Positions 16,307 to 24,673 are shown, counted from the first letter of the stretch. The stretch is DNA of 58,050 bases from Clostridiales bacterium (GCA_017962145.1 JAGCVX010000025.1:1-58050); one strand, 5' to 3'. Numbers and translations: made by a program. The notes: generated from the letters alone by a model not told the origin.

Positions 16307-17012
16307 CGATCACATTTCCTTCTGCATCGAGAGTAAAGACGATCGGCTTATTCTTCGTGAAGAAACCATTGTCCACGACACCGACGATAGAGTTGACCTT
16401 ATCTTCCATCTCAGCGGGATCGACAGGGTTCTTCCATACGATATCCAGAAGCTGGTTGCCGTTGTCCGTGATGACCGGACCACACTTTCTCACACCCTCA
16501 CGAAGCACACACTCCGCACCAAGAGAATTCAGCGCAGCCACTACCGGGACGCGGGCTTCGCCGATAATCTCTACAGGTAACGGAAACTTCGTGCCCAGAG
16601 AATCCACGATCTTCGTCGCATCCGCCACGATAACAAACTGCGTGGCATTGTACGCGACGATCTTCTCACGAAGGAGAGCTGCGCCACCGCCCTTGATCAC
16701 GTGGTTGAAAGGATCCACTTCGTCTGCGCCGTCGATGGCCAGATCGAGGTGACCGCCGATCGCTTTATCGTTCATGGAGTAGACCGGGATGTCCAGTTCT
16801 TCGCAAAGATTCTGCGTGCCAAAACTGGTCACGACTGCCTTAATATCCTTGACCGTACCGTCGGCGATCCGCTTTGCCAGATGGCGTACTGCGGGGTAAG
16901 CGGTAGATCCGGTCCCCAGACCGATCTTCATGCCGGAAAAGATCTTTCCCTGCCGGATCAATGTATCGATGGCGGTCGATGCGACCAGTTCTTTCTGTTC
17001 ATTCTGTGTCAT
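16299..17012 (-). CDS. rpiA: Ribose-5-phosphate isomerase A
   Basis: RpiA interconverts ribose 5-phosphate and ribulose 5-phosphate in the non-oxidative pentose phosphate pathway (cytosol). Family signatures are intact in 237 residues: GLGTGSTA (31-38), DGADEVD (94-100) and KGGGAALLREK (107-117). Length is normal. The ATG at 17012 follows AAGGAG. The start is only 11 bp after the Fic gene stop, so transcription from the fic promoter is likely. There is no functional reason to link the two. Confidence 0.96.
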   Translation of the reverse strand: MTQNEQKELVASTAIDTLIRQGKIFSGMKIGLGTGSTAYPAVRHLAKRIADGTVKDIKAVVTSFGTQNLCEELDIPVYSMNDKAIGGHLDLAIDGADEVDPFNHVIKGGGAALLREKIVAYNATQFVIVADATKIVDSLGTKFPLPVEIIGEARVPVVAALNSLGAECVLREGVRKCGPVITDNGNQLLDIVWKNPVDPAEMEDKVNSIVGVVDNGFFTKNKPIVFTLDAEGNVIER

Positions 17013-17023
17013 AGTATTTCTCC

Positions 17024-18070
17024 TTACTTTAGTCTGTGATAGTTGGTGCTCTTACCATTTCCTTCACGTGCTAATTCTCCGGACTCTACCATTTTTCGGA
17101 GAGCACCTTCTACTGAACTCAGGCTGAGCGCAGGACAAATCTCCAGAATGTCCTGCTTGGTAAATCGCCCGAGTTTCGTACTTACTGCCATTCTGACGGT
17201 TTCCAGTGCCGGGCGTTTGACCTCAACCAGTGCGAACCGATCTTCAAAGTCTCGATACGCGGCAAGAATCGTCCCCAGCAGATACTTGATAAACGGTGTC
17301 GGATCATCCTTTCCCTCATGCCAACCCTGCTGTGCATCAAAGAGTGCATCGTAGTACAGATCTTTGTGCTTCGCGATCTGGGCTTCCAGCGAGATGTACT
17401 TTCCTACATAGAATCCGCTCCGATAAAGAAGAAGTGTAGTAAGAAGCCGGCTCACCCTTCCGTTTCCATCGTTAAAGGGATGGATGCAAAGGAAGTCATG
17501 GATGAACACAGGAATCGCGATCAGGGGCTCCACTTCCGCATTCCCGATCACATAGTTATATTCCGCACACAAACGATCCAGTGCCTCGGGCGTCTCATAG
17601 GGAGCAAGCGGTGTAAACAATACCTCCTGTCTTCCATCTGCATATGTCGCAGTGATGTAATTCTGCACATTCTTCGTCTTCCCGGCAAGAGGATTGTTCA
17701 TGTGACTATATAGCATCTTATGCAGCTGAAGAATATAGTTCTGCGTAATGGGGATCGCGTCAAAACTCTCATGTATCGCACTCAGCACATCCCGATAGCC
17801 GGCGATTTCCTGCTCATCCCGGTTTCTCGGCGTAGTCTTTTCTGCAACAAGCTGTCGGATGCGCGTATCGGTAGTAACGATTCCCTCAATGGCATTGGAC
17901 GCTTCGGTACTCTGGATCTTGGCAATCTCGACGAGTTTTTCAAGCTCGGCCGGCCTTTGCTTCAGAAACATCTCCTGCTTGCCCGCCTCTTTATAGACAG
18001 CAGCAATCAGGCCCAGTATTTCCGAGTCCCATTTCATGTCTCTTATCAAGGAGTAATGGAATTCTCTCAT
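17024..18070 (-). CDS. Fic family adenylyltransferase with self-inhibitory helix
   Basis: The product is 348 residues. The N-terminal Fic_N region carries the inhibitory motif SNAIEG (S58-G63), with Glu62 expected to block ATP. The Fic core holds the full active-site motif HPFNDGNGRVSR from H197, with R205 and R208 present. The family transfers AMP, or rarely another nucleotide, to Ser/Thr/Tyr of target proteins. The last ~80 residues look like a winged helix (FTKQDILEICPALSLSSVEGALRKM), suggesting DNA binding. Repeated half-sites overlap its own promoter (18089-18174), which fits autoregulation. The target is unknown; rpiA is next in the same direction. Confidence 0.9.
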   Translation of the reverse strand: MREFHYSLIRDMKWDSEILGLIAAVYKEAGKQEMFLKQRPAELEKLVEIAKIQSTEASNAIEGIVTTDTRIRQLVAEKTTPRNRDEQEIAGYRDVLSAIHESFDAIPITQNYILQLHKMLYSHMNNPLAGKTKNVQNYITATYADGRQEVLFTPLAPYETPEALDRLCAEYNYVIGNAEVEPLIAIPVFIHDFLCIHPFNDGNGRVSRLLTTLLLYRSGFYVGKYISLEAQIAKHKDLYYDALFDAQQGWHEGKDDPTPFIKYLLGTILAAYRDFEDRFALVEVKRPALETVRMAVSTKLGRFTKQDILEICPALSLSSVEGALRKMVESGELAREGNGKSTNYHRLK

Positions 18071-18088
18071 TGCCTCAACGTCCCTGCC

Positions 18089-18174
18089 TTTCCCTTATAT
18101 TATACACCGTTTTAAGGGAAAAACAATCCTTTGAGGGAATATTCCCTTATTTTTCTATTGCTTTTAAGGGGAAA
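18089..18174 (-). promoter_or_regulatory. fic promoter with five TAAGGGAA-like half-sites
   Basis: On the minus strand TTGTTT (18121-18126) and TATAAT (18099-18104) are 16 bp apart. TAAGGGAAA-like half-sites lie at 18089-18097 (inverted), 18113-18121, 18132-18140 (TGAGGGAAT), 18141-18149 (inverted) and 18165-18174 (one extra G). The third and fourth form a perfect 14-bp palindrome, AGGGAATATTCCCT (18134-18147). They cover the -10, spacer and -35, as expected for a repressor, plausibly the winged helix of the Fic protein. Confidence 0.7.
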
Positions 18175-18198
18175 TCTTTTCCTCCGCGCGCATATATC

Positions 18199-18954
18199 TT
18201 ACTTTCCCTCGATCTTATATGACTCGACCTCGACCCATGCAGGACGGAATCCCGCGTTCAGCGCAATCTGCTGGGAGTGGATATTGGCCGCCGCCATGCC
18301 GTAGAAAGGCACATCTCCCTGCTCGATGATCTTATTCTTCATGAGCGTGACCAGATAGGTGCCCAGGCCTTTTGATCGATATTCGGGCAATACATCGACG
18401 CCCACCTGCATCCAGTGCGGTGCATCTTCGGAACAACCTGCCATCCCCATGATGGTCTCCCCATCCAGAGCCACCACAGCCATACGATCACGAATCGTCG
18501 GGGAAGGCTCGGGATAACATATCGAATTCGGGAATCTCACATCGCCGTAGAATTGGTTGATCTCGTCATCGAAAAACCATTTCACTGGATAGCGTTCTTC
18601 CACCTCAACCTCCCTGCAAGGAAGATACATGTGATGTGTTCCGGCCATCTTATATCCGTACTTTCCGATCTCCTGATCGAGCAACTCGAGTTTTCCGACC
18701 TCAAAAAGCCTGTGTCCCTCTACGTCCTTGATGAATCCATGAAGAAAATCGTGAAGACACTCGTCGGCCGTAATGAGCGTATTTCCGCCCAAAGTGACCA
18801 TCTCCACGAACGACCTCTCCTGAGAGTACATACGTCTTCCTTCGTTCGTCGCCGATACCGTGATCTTATTTTCTTTCGTCAGAAGGTCCTCCGGCATACA
18901 GTTAAAATCGATGGACAACTGCTTCAGCATCTTTTCGTAGTATTCCTTAAACAT
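18199..18954 (-). CDS. GNAT family N-acetyltransferase
   Basis: The product is 251 residues from the ATG at 18954, behind TAGGAGAAAC. The C-terminal half has the acetyl-CoA motif VDVLPEYRSKGLGTYLV (R/Q-x-x-G-x-G) and the later AAANIHSQQIALNAGF segment (N near the ends of strands 5-6). The N-terminal ~110 residues are a family-specific extension of unknown role. The substrate cannot be told. It lies upstream of fic on the same strand, but fic has its own promoter. Confidence 0.85.
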   Translation of the reverse strand: MFKEYYEKMLKQLSIDFNCMPEDLLTKENKITVSATNEGRRMYSQERSFVEMVTLGGNTLITADECLHDFLHGFIKDVEGHRLFEVGKLELLDQEIGKYGYKMAGTHHMYLPCREVEVEERYPVKWFFDDEINQFYGDVRFPNSICYPEPSPTIRDRMAVVALDGETIMGMAGCSEDAPHWMQVGVDVLPEYRSKGLGTYLVTLMKNKIIEQGDVPFYGMAAANIHSQQIALNAGFRPAWVEVESYKIEGK

Positions 18955-19064
18955 GGTCGTTTCTCCTAAAGTCAGATACAGATTTATTCTATCACATCTG
19001 TATCTTTCCCTCCGAAAAGCACCCACAGCGGATTCCCTTCACTGCACCCATTGCAATTTTGCTC

Positions 19065-19106
19065 TTGACACTACTACGTATGCGTAGTATGCTACGTATA
19101 CGTAGT
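19065..19106 (+). promoter_or_regulatory. Promoter with two PadR-type palindromic operators
   Basis: TTGACA (19065-19070) and TATGCT (19088-19093) are 17 bp apart, a near-consensus promoter. The spacer is almost wholly the palindrome ACTACGTATGCGTAGT (19073-19088). A second one, CTACGTATACGTAG (19092-19105), overlaps the -10 end and start region. The third operon gene is not a regulator but the second is PadR, so negative autoregulation is the natural reading. Confidence 0.85.
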
Positions 19107-19129
19107 AATTGAAAGGAGCCCAAAAACAC

Positions 19130-19909
19130 ATGCTGAAAAAACTGTTTAGATGGAACTTTACAAAAGATACCGGGATCGCGGCAGCAGCAGGACTGATCAT
19201 GATCGCCCTGAGCCTTCTGATGATCCCCTTTGGCGGAAATACCGCAAGAGATACCCTCATCTCTTTCCTCCTCCGGGATCTTCTCATGATCTTCGGTCTG
19301 GGCGTGGTATTTGTGTCGCTGTATATAGAAAAACACGGTAAAGAAACAGCAGAAGAGATTGGCTTCACGAAGCTCAAAGCCCTTCTCTCCCTCGGAGTCG
19401 ACCTCGCCTTGGCTGCCGCCCTTCTCGCCATGTTCTTGAAGGATGAGATGCCCCATAACGTACTGACTCTACCAAACCTCTACGGCGCCTCCTACATCCT
19501 GGTAGCAGGCATCTTCGAGATGACCTTCATCTACGGATTTCTCCGGATGAGCTTCGAAAAAGCATTCGGCATTATCCCTGCGATCCTTCTGACCTCCGTC
19601 TTTTATTCCTTCCACCACGCAGGATTCCAGCCGGAGTTTCTCCACCTGTTCCTGGTGGGCCTGATGTACTGCTCGGTCTTCTACATCACCCGAAACCTCC
19701 TCGTGATCTTCCCCTTCTTCTGGGGCGTTGGCGCATTGTGGGATGTTTTGGTATCATCAGAAGCAGGAAATGAGATCAAGAACCCGACCTCGTTTGCCAT
19801 CGCACTGGTAATACTTCTTATATCTGCGATATGGATCTTCTACCAAAAGAGAAGGAGAAATACACATGCTGTCAAAAACCTCGATCGTGATCATGGGCAT
19901 GCTCAGTAA
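19130..19909 (+). CDS. CPBP-like membrane protein lacking catalytic residues
   Basis: The product is 259 residues with about seven to eight predicted membrane helices. It is laid out like the CPBP (CAAX protease and bacteriocin-processing) family. The usual EExxxR motif is EMTFIY here (E130, M131, Y135). A partial FxxxH remains (FYSFHH), and the third HxxxN motif is not seen, so peptidase activity is doubtful. The ATG at 19130 follows GAAAGGAG. It is first in the PadR-controlled operon and overlaps padR by 44 bp. A membrane receptor or immunity-like role is speculation. Confidence 0.65.
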   Translation: MLKKLFRWNFTKDTGIAAAAGLIMIALSLLMIPFGGNTARDTLISFLLRDLLMIFGLGVVFVSLYIEKHGKETAEEIGFTKLKALLSLGVDLALAAALLAMFLKDEMPHNVLTLPNLYGASYILVAGIFEMTFIYGFLRMSFEKAFGIIPAILLTSVFYSFHHAGFQPEFLHLFLVGLMYCSVFYITRNLLVIFPFFWGVGALWDVLVSSEAGNEIKNPTSFAIALVILLISAIWIFYQKRRRNTHAVKNLDRDHGHAQ

Positions 19910-20381
19910 AGGCGAGATGAATGCCTATGATATGCTCAAGATGATTGAAAAGATGAATATGAAATACTGGTTCCCGATCGGTGCCACCACCCTCTACGAG
20001 ACGTGTCTGCGCCTTCAAAAGAAGAACTACATCGAGAACACAGGTGAATCCGATAAAAAGGCAATCTACCTCATCACGAAGGAAGGTCTTCAGGAACTAA
20101 AGAGCAGCATCTGCGAGCTCTTCGAAAGAGTGGACTTCGACTCCGTATGGTTCTGCCTGGCCGTGATGTATTCGGGCGTCCTGAGCAAAAAAGAACTCGA
20201 CCGCGAGATCGCGATCCGCAGCAAGATCCTCGACGAATACGAGAAAGGCACCCTCGAGAACAAGGAGAAAATGCTCCAGTACGATGTCTCCTTCAAAGAG
20301 ATCTGTGCGATCGACCGCATGATCCAGATCATCCGTATGGAGAAAGAAACACTCGAAAGATTCATAAGTAACAGGCAATGA
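19866..20381 (+). CDS. PadR family transcriptional regulator
   Basis: The product is 171 residues. The N-terminal winged helix has the PadR hallmark (SIVIMGMLSKGEMNAYDMLKM, then TTLYETCLRLQKKNYIEN), followed by the charged C-terminal coiled-coil dimer domain. PadR proteins repress membrane-stress and detoxification genes and release on ligand binding. It sits inside the operon it probably represses, starts inside the end of the CPBP-like gene (AGAAGGAG before the ATG) and overlaps the next gene by 4 bp (ATGA). Confidence 0.9.
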   Translation: MLSKTSIVIMGMLSKGEMNAYDMLKMIEKMNMKYWFPIGATTLYETCLRLQKKNYIENTGESDKKAIYLITKEGLQELKSSICELFERVDFDSVWFCLAVMYSGVLSKKELDREIAIRSKILDEYEKGTLENKEKMLQYDVSFKEICAIDRMIQIIRMEKETLERFISNRQ

Positions 20382-20977
20382 AAGAAACAGATCTTTATAA
20401 ACAACTCGGTGAACTTACAAAGCAGAAGGAGATATGGGAAGAGAACATTCCTTATATCTCCTCTCTTCTTTCCGACCCTTCCACCAAGATCCAGGCCAAA
20501 TCCCTCTGGCTTCTCGGCGAGATGGGATTTCTCTATCCCCAGAAAGTGAGAGATACTGTTCCGAAGATCGCGGCATTTCTCGATTCCCTCGATCCTCTCC
20601 TTCGTGATCGTGCTCTAAATGCACTGGGCCGGATCGGTCGTGCTGATTTTGAGTTGATCCGTCCGTTCTGGGAATCTCTCTTTTCCTTCGCGAAAGACGA
20701 AGATCCAAGAGTTCGTCTTAGTTTCATCTGGGCATCTGAAAACATCGCCACGAATACCCCGGATATCTACAAAGATCACATCCAGGTATACGAAGCTCTT
20801 CTTCACGACAAAGAGGATAAGGTACGTATGGAAGCCCCGGAGATGTTCCGTGTTCTCGGAAAGAGAAGACCGGATCTCGTACGTCCATACGAACAGACAC
20901 TAAAACACATCGCAGAAACAGATGAGAATCATGTGGTAAGGATACATTGTCTAGGGGCGATAAAGGCGATGGGGTAA
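20378..20977 (+). CDS. HEAT-repeat protein
   Basis: The product is 199 residues, almost entirely helical pairs of HEAT type. About five repeats are seen, with ends such as AKSLWLLGEMG, RALNALGRIG, SFIWASENIA and IHCLGAIKAMG. HEAT solenoids bind proteins or nucleic acid; the alkylpurine glycosylases AlkC/AlkD share this fold, but no catalytic signature is evident. It is translationally coupled to padR (ATGA overlap), so it belongs to the same stress-type operon. Function is unknown. Confidence 0.75.
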   Translation: MKETDLYKQLGELTKQKEIWEENIPYISSLLSDPSTKIQAKSLWLLGEMGFLYPQKVRDTVPKIAAFLDSLDPLLRDRALNALGRIGRADFELIRPFWESLFSFAKDEDPRVRLSFIWASENIATNTPDIYKDHIQVYEALLHDKEDKVRMEAPEMFRVLGKRRPDLVRPYEQTLKHIAETDENHVVRIHCLGAIKAMG

Positions 20978-20981
20978 GGTA

Positions 20982-21275
20982 TTATCCCTGATAAGTTTTC
21001 CATTCTGAGTCTTTCGTTTCTCTCTCCGCGCACCACCCATAAGGCAGCTCAGCCAGGAGTCCGATCGACTCATCTAACTCAAAAGCTTCGCCCATTCCGA
21101 TTATCCGTAAATCTTCTTCTGAATGCTTATCTCCGCACATAAACTCCCACATACCATCGTCCAAATCGTGAGACACGAAAAGGATCGGCCTCTCACCATC
21201 GAGGATATGCCGGCAAACAAAACATGCAGTATTGGGTGTGTCGTGGAATGGGTATACAAAAACTTCTACATTCAT
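20982..21275 (-). CDS. Small protein with CxxC-H motif, unknown function
   Basis: This 97-residue protein has CFVCRH near residue 18, then PILFVSHDLDDGMWEFMCG and a conserved-looking W/G-rich end (LPYGWCAERE). Proteins of this look are common as stand-alone small genes in Bacillota, without known function. AAAGGAG precedes the ATG at 21275. It is convergent with the HEAT gene (4 bp apart), and its 5' end overlaps the possible start of the divergent metallo-beta-lactamase gene. Confidence 0.65.
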   Translation of the reverse strand: MNVEVFVYPFHDTPNTACFVCRHILDGERPILFVSHDLDDGMWEFMCGDKHSEEDLRIIGMGEAFELDESIGLLAELPYGWCAERETKDSEWKTYQG

Positions 21276-23041
21276 GGGAGTACTCCTTTAATCTTCGCCG
21301 GCATTTTTACACAGCTATTTTCCTCTATGAAATTCCTAGCGATACTATCAAGTTTTTTCCTTATTTCTGCTATGATAACCCTTCTGATGTACAAATCGTT
21401 CAGAGTTTTGTAGATTACTGTAAAACCGTGATAAAAAAAGACCTTGAGGAATGGGACTGGGATCTTGGAAAAGCAAAAGGTTCATATTCTTTCAATGGGA
21501 AATCCTATTCCTTTGATATGAATGATCAGCTCCTTAGAGGTGTGTTTAAAAGGGATGCGTGGTTTAAAAACAGCGCGTTAGATCGATTGTTTTATAGCAT
21601 GTTAAAGCCATTCACTCTTGATTCGAGAAAAGAACGGCAGAAGACGGTGTACTGTCATTTTTGTCCTATGGAGGATAAGGACAATACCAAGGTTATTCGT
21701 GCTGAATTATCGAATGAGTATACACAGAAAGTGGATTCTCTTTTATTCAAGAAATATCCTAACGCAGCACCCTCGGAAAGAAGCGTAGATGAATACTTGT
21801 CGATCGTTATTTCTATCGATCCTGATCCGAATCCTGATTCTGAAGATGTTTTTCTGCCAGAGTTATTTCATAAGAACAATGCACTTGATTACGTGTATAA
21901 ACCCTATCTTTATCAGGGTTTCTTTGATGTGGAACAAATTCCTTCTTCTGTACTATCGAAGATTAATGAGAACCGTGATTGTGAGTTCAAATTGACAGTC
22001 CAGTTTTTGAGTGAAGAAGAAGCAGATAAGAAAGAAACAAACAACTATATTGTGTTTGCGGCCAGTCCGGAAAAAAGAAAACCAGTTAGCGTCTTGTGGA
22101 AAGAACTTGCTAATAAGCAGAACCCGCCCATACCCCAGAATAAAACACCCTTAATTACGTCTGAAAGTAACATGAGGCCAAGCTTTAGAACACGAATAGA
22201 TTCAATCTTTTCACATGGAATAAATCTTAGCATCGTTCGCGTGGGACAAGCTAATTGTATTTTGGGACAGTCAAAAACCTCCAGCAATAAATCAAACGTG
22301 TTATTTGATTGTGGAATCCCTACAACGACAAATATAGATCTTGCAGAAAAAGGGTTTAACAATAGAAGTGATAAGGTGAATTATGATTTCATCTCACACA
22401 TGAGACCACTAGATGCCATCTTCATTTCTCATTGGGATTATGACCACTATTCTGGTATTTTTTCTCTTCCTAGAAATGTGTGGGATGACATGAATATGAT
22501 TATTGTTGCCCCCGACGAAGGTGTCTCAGACTTTGGAGAATGGGGGAAGACCGTAGTAAAGTATCTTGCTTCACGCAATACCTTATGCTTGCTTAAAAAA
22601 GCAGGTACGAATGCTATTTTCTCGAATAGTTATATATCCATTTATCATGGAATGGGAACAGGAAAGAATGACAACTCGCTATTGATTAGGCTTAAGAAAA
22701 CGATTATTCCAGGGGATTGCAGAGATTCAAAATGGCCACCCGACTATGGAAAACGAGATGATATAGAGTATGTCATAGTTCCACATCATGGATCAAAAAG
22801 AGTAATTGGCAAATCGGATATCGCACTTAGTGTCAATCAAGGCGTAGGATACAAGTTTATAATTTGTGCTGGCTTCAATAATGAGTACAGCCACCCAACC
22901 GAAAACTGGCATATGAAAAAAATCACATTGAATTCATTGTGCTCAGTAGAATGTACAAACATAGATAATCCGGAAGAAAAGGATTTGAAAAAACGTGTTC
23001 CTAATAAGAATAAAGGAGTAATCCGAATCAAAGATGCATAA
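21224..23041 (+). CDS. ComEC-like metallo-beta-lactamase-fold protein with unknown N-terminal region
   Basis: The product is up to 605 residues. From about 333 the ComEC/Rec2-type MBL fold is clear: VRVGQANCILG, LFDCGIP, SHWDYDHYSG (H403, D405, D407, H408), GDC, VPHHGS and YSHPTE. Such domains hydrolyse phosphodiesters in nucleic acids. There is no membrane channel part, so it is a soluble relative, not a DNA importer. The first ~330 residues match nothing I know. The start is uncertain: ATGs at 21224 and 21248 overlap the divergent gene and lack ribosome sites, yet the reading frame looks coding from about 21334, and a later GTG lies at 21428. The gene is clearly A+T-richer than its surroundings. 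An accessory or defence-type role is inference. Confidence 0.75.
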   Translation: MQYWVCRGMGIQKLLHSWEYSFNLRRHFYTAIFLYEIPSDTIKFFPYFCYDNPSDVQIVQSFVDYCKTVIKKDLEEWDWDLGKAKGSYSFNGKSYSFDMNDQLLRGVFKRDAWFKNSALDRLFYSMLKPFTLDSRKERQKTVYCHFCPMEDKDNTKVIRAELSNEYTQKVDSLLFKKYPNAAPSERSVDEYLSIVISIDPDPNPDSEDVFLPELFHKNNALDYVYKPYLYQGFFDVEQIPSSVLSKINENRDCEFKLTVQFLSEEEADKKETNNYIVFAASPEKRKPVSVLWKELANKQNPPIPQNKTPLITSESNMRPSFRTRIDSIFSHGINLSIVRVGQANCILGQSKTSSNKSNVLFDCGIPTTTNIDLAEKGFNNRSDKVNYDFISHMRPLDAIFISHWDYDHYSGIFSLPRNVWDDMNMIIVAPDEGVSDFGEWGKTVVKYLASRNTLCLLKKAGTNAIFSNSYISIYHGMGTGKNDNSLLIRLKKTIIPGDCRDSKWPPDYGKRDDIEYVIVPHHGSKRVIGKSDIALSVNQGVGYKFIICAGFNNEYSHPTENWHMKKITLNSLCSVECTNIDNPEEKDLKKRVPNKNKGVIRIKDA

Positions 23042-23070
23042 TGGATTTCTGATGATCTTGATTTCTCATC

Positions 23071-23220
23071 TCATTCATCCAAAGCACTCCGGAGGGATGC
23101 CATGTCTTTATAACCAGGCACATTCGGATCGGCGGCAATACGACGGCCTTCTTCGACAGCTGCTTCCGTTGCCTTGTTCGGGTCTTTATCTGTTTGAACA
23201 TTCAGATTAGAAATATCCAT
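23071..23220 (-). CDS. Small RelB/DinJ-like antitoxin fragment
   Basis: This 49-residue open frame has AAAGGAG before the ATG at 23220. The stretch EEGRRIAADPNVPGYKDM and the following ASLRSALDE resemble the C-terminal half of RelB/DinJ antitoxins, the part that wraps the toxin. The ribbon-helix-helix DNA-binding half is absent, and no RelE/YafQ toxin is nearby. It may be the remnant of a toxin-antitoxin pair or a free-standing small protein. Confidence 0.55.
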   Translation of the reverse strand: MDISNLNVQTDKDPNKATEAAVEEGRRIAADPNVPGYKDMASLRSALDE

Positions 23221-23294
23221 AACCATCACTCCTTTGTAGTTTGTCGATTTTTAAGATTCTCGAACCAATAACCGCCCCACATTTTTTGAAAGTG

Positions 23295-24578
23295 CTATGA
23301 TTTAAGCGATGTAATTGGAACGATAAATATGCCTGTCTCTGGATCTCGCATTACAGCATCGCAATACCCGACAATTACACACATATACGCTGGCTTTTTC
23401 TCAACATTCTCGTAGAACCTTTTGAGGCTCTCGATAGCGTCGCTGATGCTCCCACTACTTAACTTAATCTCAAATGCCGCATAGCGCCCATCCTCAAATT
23501 CGACGATGGCATCCACCTCATCACCTGAACTGTTATCGCGGAAATGGAACAAATGCCCATTAAGATAATCTGCGTAGACCCGCAGATCCCTCTCGACAAG
23601 TGCTTCAAACAAAAGACCGAAAGTCTCGTGATCATTCAAGAGTTTCTCAGTTGTAAGATTTAAACTTGCACAGCATAAGGACGGATCAACCAGATGTCGT
23701 TTCGATGATTTCCCGACTCGCGAAGAGGATCGATAGTTCACGTCGAAAGCTTCCTGATCTGCAGTTAAGAACAGTCGGTCAAGGACACTCGTATAATCCG
23801 CTACAGTATCTCTGCTCTTGATCAGTTCTTCGCCGCTTTCATATTCCTCGATGTCCTTGATCAGAGTCTTATCTCCTGCCAGAGAGGATTCATTCCTCGA
23901 CAGTGAACGGATAAGCATTCTCATCTTGTTCGGACTACGCTTCCTGTCCTCATCCTCGTGCATATCTTTAGTTACGATTGACTCGATATAACTCTTGGGA
24001 ATTACTCCAAAATCTTCAGGCGGCACATCAAGATTCTCCGGCCAGCCACCTCGGATAATCAGTCCGGAAAGCTCCTCCAGCTCAACCTTTCTAACAAAAC
24101 CATCTTTGATCTGACCATTCAGCATTTCAGCAAGAGAAGCTTCTCCGGAAGAATCTCCTGATTCATAAAGGCTCATCGGATGCATACGCAGAGGCGCGAT
24201 CCTTCCGGTTCCCGAGTGAAAGATTGCCTTTTCCTTTTTCTCCTTTTTCAACGAAGTCGACCCGGTCAGGATAAACTTCCCGCGCTTCTTATCACTATCG
24301 CACTCATGTCGAACAGCATCCCATATCTCCGGAACGATCTGCCACTCATCTATCAGCTGAGGTCTTTCTTTTGTGAACACATATTTCGGGTCGATGCTCG
24401 CCAGATCTCTCAGTCGCTTTTCCGTCAGATAGGAAACACTGTTGGCATGGTTCAGACTCGTCCATGTCTTCCCACACCACTTTGGTCCCTCTATCGAGAC
24501 TGCCCCAAATATCTTAAGATAACGAGCGATCTTTTCATCTATCAATCTCGGCATATATCCGTCTCTTGTCAGCGCCAT
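23295..24578 (-). CDS. AAA_14 / DUF4143 ATPase
   Basis: The product is 427 residues from the ATG at 24578 (ACGGAGGTG upstream). Walker A is GPKWCGKT (31-38). The AAA_14 core is followed by a DUF4143 C-terminal domain ending in a PD-(D/E)xK-nuclease-like patch (GDEVDAIVEFEDGRYAAFEIK). These ATPases are abundant in gut anaerobes, often carried as accessory genes with unsettled function. The three 23-bp iterons before it (24618-24673) suggest it is tightly regulated, perhaps by itself. A longer frame from 24644 would translate the iterons and lacks a ribosome site. Confidence 0.85.
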   Translation of the reverse strand: MALTRDGYMPRLIDEKIARYLKIFGAVSIEGPKWCGKTWTSLNHANSVSYLTEKRLRDLASIDPKYVFTKERPQLIDEWQIVPEIWDAVRHECDSDKKRGKFILTGSTSLKKEKKEKAIFHSGTGRIAPLRMHPMSLYESGDSSGEASLAEMLNGQIKDGFVRKVELEELSGLIIRGGWPENLDVPPEDFGVIPKSYIESIVTKDMHEDEDRKRSPNKMRMLIRSLSRNESSLAGDKTLIKDIEEYESGEELIKSRDTVADYTSVLDRLFLTADQEAFDVNYRSSSRVGKSSKRHLVDPSLCCASLNLTTEKLLNDHETFGLLFEALVERDLRVYADYLNGHLFHFRDNSSGDEVDAIVEFEDGRYAAFEIKLSSGSISDAIESLKRFYENVEKKPAYMCVIVGYCDAVMRDPETGIFIVPITSLKS

Positions 24579-24617
24579 AGAAACACCTCCGTTTCCTATA
24601 TTGTGCCACCTCATTCT

Positions 24618-24673
24618 GCACTTTTCAAGAGTTTTATTAGGCACTTTTCAGAGAATTCATTAGGCACTTTTCA
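24618..24673 (-). promoter_or_regulatory. Three 23-bp iterons before the AAA_14 gene
   Basis: The core GCACTTTTCA starts at 24618, 24641 and 24664, exactly 23 bp apart. ATTAG precedes the core in the last two. On the minus strand each reads TGAAAAGTGC. The copy nearest the gene includes TTGAAA, with CACAAT 17 bp on, so it probably contains the -35. Sites on the same DNA face at about two helical turns suggest cooperative binding. Confidence 0.7.

Noticed and set aside
23042..24578. Complete toxin-antitoxin pair
   Set aside because: No RelE/YafQ-type or other toxin adjoins the antitoxin-like fragment; its neighbours are an MBL protein and an ATPase.
24579..24644. Earlier start of the AAA_14 ATPase
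   Set aside because: It would translate the iteron region and lacks a ribosome site; ACGGAGGTG precedes the ATG at 24578.
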